From assembly GCA_903813345.2 (NCBI GenBank), contig CAIIXF020000003.1, positions 16,818,931 to 16,882,930 of the forward strand: DNA of 64,000 bases, written 5' to 3'. The DNA is from Owenia fusiformis (taxonomy: Eukaryota > Annelida > Polychaeta > Sabellida > Oweniidae). Each line of letters opens with the position of its first letter. The first letter of the stretch is position 1. The notes below the pieces were generated by a model that saw only the letters and a list, made by a program, of their open reading frames with translations, did no database searches and was not told the origin of the DNA. This document shows positions 12,301-27,300 of the stretch, in pieces. The translations under genes were made by a program, and so were the position numbers.

Positions 12301-15300
12301 GACAATTAAAAGGTAAAGATACTTTAACCACCAAATGTCAAAATTACTAATCATTGGAAACATAATCCTTCAAAACCAGAAAAATGAGCAAACAGTCATA
12401 TGAGTTCAAAAAAACATTCTTTGTTTTGCTATATGCATTTAACATTAACACCATCATAGGCTTTCTACTGAAAAGCAAGCCAGTGTGGCATCATATATAA
12501 CACTCTGTTCTGAAAATTATGGGTAAATATCACAGGTTAACATCTGACGGAGAGGCATCTCCTACAGGAGATAATGGGATATATATTACAAAGGTTACCT
12601 TTAGGGTAACAGCCAATAATTACATGAAAAAATCTCTCTTTGAAGGGAGAAAAATCAAACACAAGGTACCATGTACAGTGAAACCTATGTTAGTGAACAC
12701 CCCTCTCGAGTTAAAACTTTTCCCCAATTGACTCCCATGTTAAAGTACATCCCTATAGTGAACACCTACCTCAAGTGAACATTTCAATGTTCTCTATACA
12801 CAGGTTTTACTGTATTTGATGTGGCTACTAATACTGAGGCAACACATAGCCTGACCAAGACTGACCAACCAACCAACTAATTAACTAGAACACATTCATT
12901 TTACTTAACCATCCTTCTATTGCTTTGATTTCTATACTAGTGGAACTTTCAATATAGAAAAACCTTATTTCATATCTTGAAATATAAAGGTATTACAAAA
13001 ATCATACTTTATCAAATATTGAAGCTTAAAGAAAATGTGACAGGAGTACAATTGGAGTACAAAATGTTCATAATTTAATATCAGGTGTTTTCTTAATTAT
13101 CAATTATCATCTACAATAATATTGAATATAGGTGAAAGGTTCAGGAAGTGTTAAACTATGAATTAATACACTGTCTGTTAGATTCCCTTTCAGGTAAATT
13201 CTGCTTTTATGAGAAATGTCAGCGCTCGTCTGTGGATTTTTTTATGTTATATGCATTTTTAGTATTTTGTAAATTTTAATGATTTTTATTTTTATTTTTC
13301 TTACTTTTTTATGAAATATTTTAGGATTTTATAATTTAAGTGCAATATTTGAATAATACCTCACTTTTAATTTTAAATGACATTCGTTTTTGTAATTTTT
13401 AGTGCAACTTTTCAGAAGTTTTAAGTTTTTTATGCAACTTTTTATGACATCATTAAGTCAACCATCTTAGGACCACAGAGGATTTTACAGTATTGGTGTG
13501 TGATCTTATTCAATTCAAACTTGTTAATCTTCCCAACCCTTTTCAAGATTGAATGTGAAATAACACTTGGATGAGAACAAACCAAAAGATTATCCCTTAT
13601 TTAAAGAGTACAAACCAAATCAAGCTCTTTCAAAGGGTATGGATCTGCTTGACTGATAGGTACAAGGAGTAAATACAACTGACTTTGTTAAATGATAGAA
13701 TCTTGCTATCTATTTTTCCCTGCCTGCATTTATCTGATGGTACTTCACTTTGACATGACATTTGTTTGATTCATCAAATTGTATCAGAAACCATCAGCTG
13801 ATAAGTATGTAATTCACTTTTATTGAATGGACAGGTTATTTTCAGGTCAATATTAAATTTTAGTAGGCTTGTTTAAGATTATCAATTTTCAAAATATCCC
13901 ATGATCAATGTCAAAATTGATACAATGTACTTCTAAATGGGATTTTGCCATTGAAATCCTCATTTTAAATGCCCCTAATCTCTTCTATTTTTAAAAGCAA
14001 ATAGAGTATGATAAGACAAAAAGTTAAACTGGAAGAAAATATATTTGAAAATACACTTATTCTATGATAGAGTTCCCTCCTTAGGCTCAGTGATATGGGT
14101 AAACTATGCAAGAAATAGATTTTATTATTCCCTGAGAAGAATGAGGCTTGGAATTGATCACAACAAAGAGATCATGTTTAATCAGAGGAGATAAAAAAGT
14201 AAATCCTAATTCCAGATTCGATCAAGTCCTAATGAAGTGATTTAAAATGTCCTCTCTGCCACCAATAAGTAAAGGCAAGCATGGCTTTATTGAGGTATGA
14301 TTACAAAGGCTTGATGCTTGGCAAAGGACTTGATATATGACATGCAAGACAAGGGACTTAATGCAGAATATGAGACTCTCAGACTCCATGCATAAATCAG
14401 GCCATTATGCAAGAATAAGTGATGCGAGACAAGGGACTTGATGCAAGATATGGTAATAGTGCAATAAATGAGACATGATGCAAGACATGGTTATACAAGA
14501 AATAAGTGATGCAAGACATGAGACCTGGGGTGCAAGATATGGTAATGCAAGAAATTAGACTTGGTATGACTTGATGGAAGACATGAGATTTGATGCAAAA
14601 CATGGTTAATGCAAGAAATGAGACTTGATGCAAGACATAGTAATGCAAGACATGAGACTTGATGCAAGATATGGTAATGCAAAAAAATGAGACTTGATAC
14701 AAGACATGATAATGTAGGAAATGAGATATGATGAAAGTCATGGTAATGCAAGAAATGAGACTTGATACAAAACATGATAATGCAAGACACAAGACTTGAT
14801 GCAAGACATAGTAATGCAAGACATGACACTTGATGCAAGACATGGTAATGCAAGAAATGAGACTTGATGCAAGACATAATAATGCAAGACATGAGATTTG
14901 ATGCAAAACATGGTTAACGCAAGAAATGAGACTTGATGCAAGATAAATAATGCAAGACATGAGATTTGATGCAAGACATTGGTTAATGCAAGAAGTAAGA
15001 CTTGATGCAAGACATGAGATTTGATGCAAAACATGGTTAACGCAAGAAATGAGACTTGATGCAAGATATAAATAATGCAAGACATGAGATTTGATGCAAG
15101 ACATGAGATTTAATGCAAGACATGGTTAATGCAAGAAATGAAAATTAATACAAGACATTAAGTAATGCAAGACATGAAGTTTGATGCAAGAAATAAGACT
15201 TGACGCAAGACATGAGAATTAATGCAAGACATGGTTAATGCAAGACAAAAGACTTGACATGACAAGGGACTCAGCCAACTATCCATACTTGGAAAAATCA

Positions 15301-18300
15301 AGCTCTTGTCGAGACAGTACAACATATTGTTATCCTAATGAAATTGATCTCTATGACATTAATCTACCCTTTACATACCATCAACCATTAATGGCTGAAA
15401 CAACAATAGCCTGGCATAAATGAATTTATGCTTTACTTCAATTGACCACTCTGTCATCGATAAAACTAATATACAGACACTTTTTTATCTCATTATTACT
15501 GAAGTAAAGTAATCAATGATGGGCATTGCATTGTTTGTGTACAGTAAATAATGTACCTACTGTATTTGTCATTTGTATGTTATTGATTTGTTGATATTTT
15601 GCCTGGGTTGTTTTTAATGATAACAAAAGTGAAATGTCGTGACCACAAAGTTGTAGAAATATTACATTTGTCTCGAAGAATAAATAGGAAAGGTGTTAAT
15701 TTTTTTAGTGCAACATTTTAGGTTTTGCAACTTTTTGGGCAGCATTTTGTGATTTTGTAATTTATAATGCAACATTTTAGGTTTTATCTAGAGTAACATT
15801 ATGAGGAGGCGCACAGGACGAAAATTTCAGTATTATGAAATACATGGAGTTGCTGCATTTTAATGTGGGAAAGCAGTTCATGTATATCAACTGGATGCAT
15901 ATTCAATTTGATATATTTGTTGGCCATTTCAATTCTTCATTCCCAGGAATATGGAAGCTAGTATTAAATGTGGATGAAGCTATCTTTTAAGAAGCGAAAT
16001 CACACTATCGAAAAAGGTAATTCTTCAGGGCATGAATCTGAAAGACAAATAATTAGTGACCTTTATACTACACTGAGCATGTAAAGTATGTAAATCTACA
16101 TTTGATTGATAATGGGGCTTATCCATTCTGTAGTTGACTGCTAATTCATCATTGCAGTGATCTCCCCAAGTGGACCCAGCACCCATCTAAGATTTGAAAA
16201 AAAACAGGCTTGCACCTACCTGAGATTTCGTTTGCACCCACTTGAAAATGAGAAAATCATGTAAAATGGGCATATTTTGACAAATTTTGGACTGAATTAT
16301 GAAAATGAGAATTTTGCACCGACTTGAGAAAAAATCCTGGGGAGAACACTGCATTGAATGGGAAGACCACAATTTCAGGGGGTAGAAACGAGTTAGAGTG
16401 GTTCTGTAGACCTTTTTAAAGAAACAAAGTCGAATTACTGAAAAGGGTAGACAAGGCATTAACATGTAAAATGTCACCACCTGCCATTTGTTACTGACAC
16501 TGCCGAACACCAACCACCAAACCCTGAACACAAACCACCCAACAACATCTACAAAAAAAGTTAGAGACTATAACAATACATCACCACTTGTGGCAGTGAC
16601 ATCAAAATAATTTAAATCAAAACAATTTAAATACAAGAACACAAATGTGTACAATATGTCCCCACCAATGGGTGATCCCATCAAATGGTTATCCTGAAAA
16701 TGAGTAGACAAGACTTTACCAACACAATTTGAGGACGGAAAATCCAAAATGGCCACCTTAAAATTTAAGAACTAAGAACCACCCCTGAAAATTTTTAATT
16801 GATCCGTCACACAGTTCAATAGAAAACATGTAAACAAGACATTTACACAGAATGCCAAAAAACTAATCAGATGTAGATTTTCACACTAAGAATGATCCCT
16901 GAAAATTTGAAATTGATCTACCAAACGGTTTATCTAAAAACGTGTAGACTTTACAGGCATGATTTTAAAACGAAAAATCCAAAATGGCTGCCTTGACATT
17001 TATCCAGAATGCCAAAAAACTAATCAGATCTAGATTTTCATACTAAGAATCATCCCTGAAAATTTGAAATTGATCTACAGAACGGTTCACCTGGAAATGC
17101 GTAGACAAGACTTTACAGACATGATTTTAGGACGGAAAATTCAAAATGGCTGCCTTGACATTTACCCAGAATGCCAAAAAAACTAATCAGTTCTACATTT
17201 TCATACTAAGAATCATCCCTGAAAATTTGAAATTGATCTACCAAATAGTTCACCTGAAAACGCGTAGACAAGACTTTACAGACAAGATTTTAGGACGGAA
17301 AATCCAAAATGGCTGCCTTGACATTTACCCAGAATGCCAAAAAACTAATCAGATCTAGATTTTCATACTAAAAATCATCCCTGAAAATTTGAAATTGATC
17401 CACCAAACGGTTCACCTGAAAACACGTAGACAAGACTTCACAGACAAGATTTTAGGACGGAAAAATCCAAAATGGCCGACAATAAAAAAGTGATTATGAG
17501 TATTTGCTGATTTCTTTTTACAAAATTATCACATATAACTACTTTTAATAATAACATAGGCTTTTACAACAAAGTACATCTGCAATTATTTATAAAGCTA
17601 CAAAATAGTTAAAGTATGAAAACTCAGAAACACCATTCAATATGATACAAAGTATTATCGTGCGCTAACTTTTCTTAAGACATTCAAAATGGCTGACATG
17701 ACTGAGCTAACAGGTCCAAAACCTAATCAGATCTAGAATGAAGTGAGCTGAACAAGATGTTAAAGTTTAAAAAGCAACTGTGAAGCCGTTTTTCTTAAAG
17801 TTTGCAGACAAGGATTTTAGCATTTGACTTCAAAATGGCCGACAGGAAGTAGGTATCGAGTTCAAATTTTTTCATCCACATCTGTATGCACTCATAAGTT
17901 ATCCCTGAAAATTTGAAGGTGATATCTGTAGCGGTTTTGGAGAAAACTCCCGGACGTACGGACGGACAGACGGACGGACGGACGGACAGACGGACGGACA
18001 GACGCGCCTAGGCCGACAATATGGCCCCACACTATGTGGTGGGGACATAAAAAACACAACATCTTCTGGGTTTACAGTAGCTGACAGTTGTATCCTAAAG
18101 CACCTTGTATATCTTGACCATTCAACCTGAAGATTGGGAACAGGTAATAAGGCGTAAAATGCTGCACTAGAGGAGATAGATTGAAGAAGACAGGTAGATG
18201 CTGCATCGCATTAAAACATATCCAGTCTCAATCAGATGTTCTTAATGAGCAAGCTTAAACCCTTACAAAAATCACCAATCTTTTCAACTTCAGAGATCCA

Positions 18301-21300
18301 TAGATATATCACAACATGTTTTCCTATCTTGAATGTCATGGCAATCTCACACCTTTTGTGTTGTTAATTTTAGTCAAAGTTTTGAATCTCTCACTTGCAT
18401 AAATTGTGATATTTGTTAATTAAATTGAAATGAATTACAAGGGTGTATATAAATCCTCTGTGTGTGATGTATCTATTGGATAATACAAGGTTATTATACT
18501 CTATGCATGACCCAACCTTTGAGAGAAATATCACAGAGCTCCAATTCTGATTAGACTCAACTTTATTTAAAGCCTGGGACTTCTACTGAGCCTTTGGACT
18601 TGTAGAGTCTATGGACTTAGAGCCTTTTGAGTTGTAGAGCCTTTGGAGTTTGGACTTGTAGAGCCTTTGGACTTGCAGAGCCTTTGGACTTGTGCAGTCT
18701 TTGGACTTATAGAGCCTTTCATTGTGTAAAGCCTTTGGACTTATAGAGCCTCTTGACTTGTAGAGCCTTTGGACTTATAGAGTCTTTGGATTTATAGATA
18801 GAGCCTTTGGACTTTGGAAGAACCTTCTTTTGGACTTGTAGAGTCTTTGGACTTGCAGAGCCTTTGGACTTGTACAGTCTTTGGACTTATAGAGCCTTTC
18901 ATTGTGTAAAGCCTTTGGACTTATAGAGCCTTTGGACTTATAGAGCCTCTTGACTTGTAGAGCCTTTGGACTTATAGAGTCTTTGGATTTATAGATAGAG
19001 CCTTTGGACTTTGGAAGAACCTTCTTTTGGACTTGTGGAGCCTTTAGACTTAAAATCTTTGGACTTAAAGAGCCTTTAGACTTATAGAGCATTGGGGCAC
19101 AAAGATCTTTGGAACTTATGAAGCTCATTCCTGCACATTTCTAAAAATATGTTTGATAAAAATATCTTATGTTGAAAACTGACCTCAATGATTTTCAGGC
19201 ATTTACAATACATAATAAATAAAGAGTGAGACATTACTTCTGTTGAATTTATTTCTATTTCATCTCTTTTTATGTTATGTTGTAATATATTTTATAACTT
19301 CACCCAATGACATTTCAACATGAAAAGAGTCTGTCAAGTTAATCTGTGGATTAGCTTGTTTCTATGCCTGTATGACAGATATAAATCACATTGCTGTTAA
19401 TATACAGAAATAGATTATTCAGCTAAATCCATTCATTGTTATAGCCTGTTTTTATTTATTAGTCAATGCTTATAACAATGATACATCGCTTGTAAAAGTT
19501 CACAGCTTGGAGCATTATTGGGAATTCGAACATGACTGTATTCATGCATTATATCTGTAACCAAAGTTTTGGTGAGTTTTCATGTTCAAATCGTAATATA
19601 GACCTCAGAGCAGGTATAATATCGTCGAATACACCCCTTAGGGCGAGGCACAAAAGCTTTCGAACCCCGAACGACCGAATTGCTGTACTTTGTTGAGATT
19701 TCAAAAATAATTATGCATCCAGTTGAAGATTTTGTACACAGTTGAAAATGAGAATGTTTCTATGTTTCTGCAGTTATGAATTGAAATGTTAATGAAAACA
19801 ACAAAATGCTGCTATTTCTCTGAACTCTCTCATACTACTCTTTAACCTATTTATATTAAGTTCATCTTGCCTCTTTAAAAGAGAGGTTCGTCTACTAGCA
19901 TAGTAGGCTGTAATACATGGGGAAACTAATCTGCTTATTGAACAGTTTACCATGACACAAGCAATTCATTTTCATTTTTTGACCCTACTATATATCAAAT
20001 ATCAATCTTGCAAACGCTTGTATCAATTATATGCTCAAACTATTTGTATTTCTATTTTTCTCAAAAATATTAATTTTGATGAATTGGAATTATCTGTTCA
20101 GAGTAAATAAAAGTGTTTGTAATTATATTAAACAATCCATATACTTAAAGTACTCTCTTCAAGAACATTACAGTTGATGAAGACATATATGAAAGATGTT
20201 TTTCTTCATTTTCTATAATCGTAAATCATTTCTAATTAAAGCAATCCATGGCTAGTTGCCTGTGGAGTTTAAGCACCTACAAGCAGCCATACATTTCACT
20301 TATTTCTTATAGACCAGTAATTGGCTATCTCATCATTAGCACGACCAGCAAATAGACTGAATAAAAGTAACTGGATGGCTGAATGGCCATATGTCACAAT
20401 ATTCTGATCAATGTAAATGAATTAAACAAATAGTTATAAATAGACTATTGATTCTCTCTCTCTCTGAGGTCAAGCCAGTAAAAGCAGTTTCAACCTTGGA
20501 CCTATAGTCAACCTCCCCCCCCCTGAAAACAGGCAAAACAAATGGAAACAACAGGCAAAACAAATGGAAACAAAAGGCAAAACAAATAGAAACAACTGGC
20601 AAAACAAATGAAAAAAGGCAAATAAATAGAAACAAGAGGCAAAAGTTTAAGAAACTATCATGGAAAAGTTGCAAATTCTTCAAAATTGAGTTAGAGGCGA
20701 TTTTGGTAAAACCAACTAGGAAAACCTAATTGCCTATTGCCTGCTATTCTGAATCCCTTCTGAAGTGTAACCAGAGTCTGGGTGACAGGGGTGTGCACAT
20801 TGTGGGATCTACAATCTCTACTATTCCTTGGAATAGTGAGACTCCCACGAGCTTTAGACAGAGAGACTCCAGGCCGGTAGCCAGAGGGGGGTTCGCAGGG
20901 TTCAGGCGAAATTCTTTCAAAATCATGCAGTTTTTCATAATTTTGAGCACTTCTCAAGTGATTTTAGCCATATTTGAGCCAAAATTGTCAAATGTAAACC
21001 CCCCTGGAAATTTTTGAAAACTGAACCCCCCCCCCTCCCCTCCATGGCAAATCCTGGCTACGGGCCTGCTCCCACGAGTTTTAGATAAAGAGAGACTCTG
21101 ATAATTCAGAATGGGGTGTGCATAACAAAAATTGAGTTTTCTATGGTCATGTTCGGAACATTGGTAAAATCTCACAGTTGATTTGATTTTGTACTTAACA
21201 GCTTATATATCAGCATTGGGTAAGGTTAATCACATCCACTACCCTGGAATAAAACTTATAATCCCATTCGTCATTTAATGTCATTCTCGGGACATACACA

Positions 21301-24300
21301 CCATATGAAATACCAGAACAATTTCACATGCTGCTCTCTAGTACAAGGAACGAAATCATTTTTCTCTTTGAAAATAATCATTGTAAATCAGTTCTTCTTG
21401 TATAGCATTATTTGGTGGATATAAATATGGGAAAAAAGTAACATCTAAATAAGCTTTCCTCAGTGAATTGGGGTTCTGTTGAAAGATGTCTGCTAAACAT
21501 ATTTCTGAGATATATACAGTATACTCATTGCACATACGCATGCATCTACTATATTATTACCACAATTTTGATCAACATTGTTATCTTTTTTTCATATATT
21601 TTATTCTTTTAGTTAACAATAATATACAAGCAATTGTATATTATATAATTTTATATAAACACGAGCGGCAATTTTAGTCAATGAGAATAGGAATACATAC
21701 AAGAAAATGAAAAGCTATCAATGTAGTGGTATAACTCATCTAAGAAACTATTCACATTGTTATTTGTTTATTTATATGGGCACTCATTATACAAATTATA
21801 TACATTTTGAAATGTTTGTCTTCTTTAAGTCCCATTTGCCCATATCAAGGAGACAACATGTGAGCAATGTTTCAAAAAATATGAGCATGTTGAATTATGG
21901 CCCCTTAGGGACTATTCCCTCCCCTTTTTTTATCCAAAAATAAAAGGGAGCAACATAGCATTTATTTATTTATCTTTATAAACAATGTAGAAATACAGGC
22001 CTGTAGCCAGGAGGGAGGTTTGGGTAACCCCCTTGGCAAAAAATTGTTTAAAAATCATGCAGTTTTCACCATCTTAAGCACTTTGATTTTGGGCCAAAGT
22101 TGTCAAAAATGGAGGCTTCCTGGAATTTTTTGAAAATTGAACCAACCTTGGCAAAAGCTGGCTATGGGCCTGGAATTCATAGCTATATTTGGTTTACCCT
22201 ATGTCCCCATGCAAATGTTTTCCTATACATAAATAATAGACAAAAAACTGGACAGTGAAAAGCTAAAGGTGAAAACCCTATGGAAATACATCTCTTATGA
22301 CTTATGTGAAATAGAAGCAACAAAAATAGATTCAAAGTCAAACGAGGTTAGAAAACCCCCAAAATATGACTCTGTTATCTTACCTGTGATTTTTTCTATT
22401 TATACAACAGTTATTACATTTTACATTAATATACATCATTTGACTTGACAATTCCCACTGGGTATAACCAGTATACAGCCTTTTCATGCCTGGTAATCGG
22501 AAAAAATGAACTGAGGGAGGGAAGCTAATTTCTGCTAGAAAATTCAACAAATCTGCAAGATTTATTTTTTTATGAGAGAAATCGCTTGATGAATAGGTGC
22601 ACATTATTAAAAAGGTGCAATGTTACCAGCATAAAAATAAAAATAACATTTGTTGAATTTACTTGCAGAAATCAGCTGCTACCCCTCAATTCCTTTTTTT
22701 CGATTAGCTTTTGTGATGAACAAAACCAGAAAAAATATACAGTTTAAACTTAAACTTGGTGTTTAATTATCTATATTATGATAAAAAAATATTTACTAAA
22801 TTGGCACATTAGTTCTTTAAGGGCTACAAGTAGAGCTGTCAACACATGAAGAGTGGCATTTATTTCTAAAAGAGAAAATTTTCTTACGGCTCTCCATAAA
22901 CGTATTTCTTGGTTTGTATATTGAAGGCGAGGTAAGGCATGTGAGGCAAGAGAGGCAAGGCAAGGATATGAGATCAAATTCCAAATTAACATAATATCCC
23001 TCTCAACTTAGCCATGCCACCTTTCACTGCTATTGTAACATATGATTTTACAGGTTTGACATTGGCATGATCATAATGAGCTTAAATGCAGCTTTCACAT
23101 TTTATTGAAAGTGAATTTTTATTGAGTGACTTTTCTGTCTATATATTTTCATTGATACAAGCAAGATCAAGGAATTGTCACTAACAGCAGGGATAAAGTT
23201 GACATTTTGCACATGGTACTTAAAGACATAAAAGGAGAAGTTTACACATTTACAGTCTTGCGTAAGGACCCTAGAAACGTGGCTAGAATTAGCCTTATAT
23301 TTAAGAATTTCTTGGGGTTCTGAGTTAAGAGACCTCAGTAGATTTATATCAACTTTTACACCTTCCCACAAAATGAGTTTGGCATATTTATTGAAGTTTG
23401 TTTTAGTTAAATTGATGTTTGGTCATGCCTTGGGTGTATAGTACAAGTACATTATCTCCCTACAGGTGAAGCTCTAAAATACCATATATTACCAAAACCC
23501 CCTGGGAAAAAGTCACAAATAACTTTGCTTATCAATTTAAATGAAAGCATTACAGACTTAAAGAATATGAGTTAATAATTATGATGACGGGGAATAAACT
23601 TTATTGAAATAAGTAATCAAAAAATAAATAAATCTTTGATGTACAAAAATAAAAAAATCACAATGAAGAATCAAGGGATAAATTTATTAAGGGTACGCTG
23701 ACCAAATGCAATGACCCTAAGTAGCTCAGGTAACACTATACACCCAATATGTCTGTTTACTACCAGGCAGGTTTGCTAAATATTGTTATCTACCTTATCC
23801 CTCAACATTTCCTTTCAAAAAATCCCCATACTATTTTTATGAATTTTCTATTTTAGACAACATCATCTAGTTTGTCTGGAAACCCTCGATTTCTATATAG
23901 TAGTCATCGAAATATATGTACAAGAATAATTAGAAGAAATAATGGTTTGAGAGAAATGAATATACAATGTACTTTAAGTTGCAAAGTGGTCAATTATAAT
24001 TCAATTTTTATCTCTCGGGTCTGAGAGATGCCACTTCTTGCTGATGCATGACCTTGTACAGTGAAAATGAAAGTGATGTATGGAATTTAAAGCATTTGAC
24101 CATAAAGTAAATAATCACCATCCTTTATCTGACCAGCACTAAAAATATTACCATAAAATCAAGCCTATCTGCAATTCCAAGATTAGTTGATCGATGTGTT
24201 TTGATTTTTGGTTTCTATAAAGTGTTAATGGGATATATATGGTTATTATTTCTTATTGGTTATTCACCCTGCCCTTTAACTTCAAATTCTAAAGTGATAT

Positions 24301-27300
24301 CATTTTCAAGTTTTGCTTTTGGGATTACCAGTCTGACAGGCAGAAACACAGGAACACTGACCATACCCAAAATAGATATAGCCCCAACTCAATATAATGG
24401 ACTCGCTGTTGAAAACTTATCAGATATTGCCTCTTTTAAACTTACTGGCACTGCACTGGGGTTATAAATGAAAGCCATGGAGAGAGAGGGAATGAAACTC
24501 ACAATAAAGAGCAAAAGAAAAAATAAGATCAAAAATATGTTTCCGTTGAAATTAGTATTTAAGGATGTTCCCTGGTCAGATAGGAAAATATTCAATAGTA
24601 TTTAACTTTTTCTCAAAAATGGTTTTCTGGGATTCTCACGGGCAACAAAGAATATTAAAACTTTAAAAACCATATGTTAGTGTGCTTTTTTCTGAGCAAG
24701 AGGCCTCTAAAGTGTCAATATTTGACAAAAGTGGGCGTGGCACTTTCTCATTGAAACCCATGTTAAAAATCAGGTTTTCACCCCAAAACACACTTTTGAA
24801 TATTTAACTTTTTCTTAAACTCACAGAAACACTTAGTTATGCTATGTACTTCACATTTTGAAAAGAAAAATTAGGGGTTGGTGTTCATCGTTTTCAACTT
24901 CGTCCAGGGAACATCCTTAAATGAGAAAAAAATATTTTAGGATGGCCATAGAAAAACTTTTCCAAAAAATTAATAGTTTCTAAAACAGGTAATAGATATT
25001 TTCCAGATCTGTGGGATCCTTAATCCAGACTCTTTAGTACTTTAGTAATAAATTGAACCATTTGGTCCATCTCAAATGGTATGATTTTGCTTGTAAGAGA
25101 ATGGCGTTATCTTCACTCTTTGAATAAGAGATAATCCTTCGATCATCCAATCAGAATATAGTTAAAATCAAGCAACCAAATAAAAATGGCTCAATGAATT
25201 CTATGCTTTCACTGTTCCTGGCATATTCTATATTATACCTCTCATTAAGGCCATTGCAGCTACTTTTTGGGTCATTTATTTTGATCTTATTAGCATTAAA
25301 ACTGTACATCTATATGTCCTTCTCAGAGTTTAATAAACTAGAATCTGGCCCTCAGGGTTAATTCATACAGAGGAGAGTGTTAAAATGAGTTTGAAGAACT
25401 GGCCATTATGATGTTGAACAACTTGAGGCACCTCTTCTATCAGCAGGTATAGCTCATTACAAGAAACTGAACCATTTCAAAACAAATCCTGGTAATAATT
25501 TCAATACCCTGTATCCCCATCAGCAGTAGTATACTCACCTCTTACTAAAAACAACCATTTGAGTTTGGTGTTTAACCAATCAGAGAGCACAGGAGAGTCA
25601 TGCTTATGATATGTAAAGAACAATTTCTGAAGCACGAGGCAAGGCTGAGGCTCTGACTGGCTGAGCAAGCTCAGATGCTAATCAGTTAATCAGACTATTC
25701 AAGGGTTGAGGTACCTATAGAGGAGATTTAAAGACCTTGGTGCATTAGACTTATTTTATCAGAAATTCCTGAAAATGACCTTTATTATTTCAGAGGCCAA
25801 TCCATTTCAAGACCTTGATGCATTAAAAATTCCTGAAAATGACCTTTATTATTTCAGAGGCCAATCCATTTCAAGACCCTGATGCATTAAAAATTCCTGA
25901 AAGTGACCTTTATTATTTCCGAGCCCAACCATCTAAGAGTACTGTAGTAGCTTTCAACAACAGATTGTTCTGACACTACAGCAGATACCTGAGGAGCCAC
26001 TACTTCAAAGAACTCTACAGGAAACACTTCCATGCATGTTAAAAGGGTGCACAAGAGGTCAACCCTCATGGTAAACATGGGCAAAAGACAGTGCAATCTT
26101 CATTATAACACTACAGGCCCAAGAGTGGGTGATATTTATGATAAATTACAGGTATAAAGGTGGACTTGCTTCATGCTAAAACATTGCCCCAAGGGTAGGC
26201 AATCTTCTATGATAGAACATGAGGGCATGGGTTGGCAAAATTAAAGATTCAACATGAGGCCTTAAGAAATCAACTTTGTAAAAAAAAACGTAGGGAAAAG
26301 GAGAGGATGTGTGAATGATATTGTAAAAATCTTTTGTTATTTGTGAAATGAATATAAGTACATGACTCAATAAATTGTGGGTGATTTGATGCACTATGTC
26401 TTGAATCATAGCATTTGAATTCAGGCTCCCACCTGTATTCGTCTTAAAAATTGTACCTTTATCAGATTTTGGCTGCTTCAGTTTTAACAATGTATATCAA
26501 GACTGAGCAACACACTATACAGTAAAGAGTAAAGACGACACAGTGCCATGAATTCACTAAAACCATATTTTTAATCTATTTCAAGACATGGTTTACTATA
26601 TCAGGTAAACTTAACATTACAGAAAGAGTACATTATAACCTGAAAAACCCTGACACTCTTAATCAATCATACAAAATCATCCAAAAGTATTTTAAACTGG
26701 GATATTTGTGAGGCATTATTCACAAATACCTTGAAGTGATGGCAGTGAAACATCAGAAATTGCGATTTATCAACCATATAATGACTTCTGACGAATAAAA
26801 TGTTCATGACGGTTTGATTTTAAAACATAAAATACAACACTTTTTAGAGAAATAAGCCCAAATTAAAGTCAACCGACATATAGAACACACCTTAAATTGT
26901 ATGGAAATCCAAAAACCTCAGATGCTTCTTTCAAATTTTAGAGAGATATCATAAAAATTAAGATGCAGACGGACATTTGATGCATTGGTCAAAATGCCTA
27001 ATTTACTCACTGAAGGCCCTATATCCATCATATGGTTGAAGTTTTAGAGTGATAGGTAAGTTACACTGACCAACAGCTATCTAAATATAAACTAACTCTG
27101 CATGTTTTTGAAATGTAATGCCAAGAACCTTTAGTGAAAACAACTATTTAACTGACCAGAAAAATCCTGCAGCTCACATCTTGCGTTCAAGATAAACATC
27201 TGAAGACAAAAGGAATTTGCTGAGATTTAAATTAGAAATAATCAATATTATATGTTTTTCTATCTCACTGCCACTCTTGAAATGGAGATGTAAAATATTT

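Noticed and set aside
14397-15104. 235-codon and two overlapping minus-strand ORFs
   Set aside because: Low-complexity translation of a minisatellite; open in more than one frame at once, as expected from the repeat and not from a gene.
18775-19128. 117-codon Lys/Ser-rich ORF
   Set aside because: Frame through the GAGCCTTTGGACTT minisatellite.
20730-21175. Proline/glycine-rich small ORFs containing RPVARI-like words
   Set aside because: They come from the CAGGCCCGTAGCC element; the same words arise at every copy.
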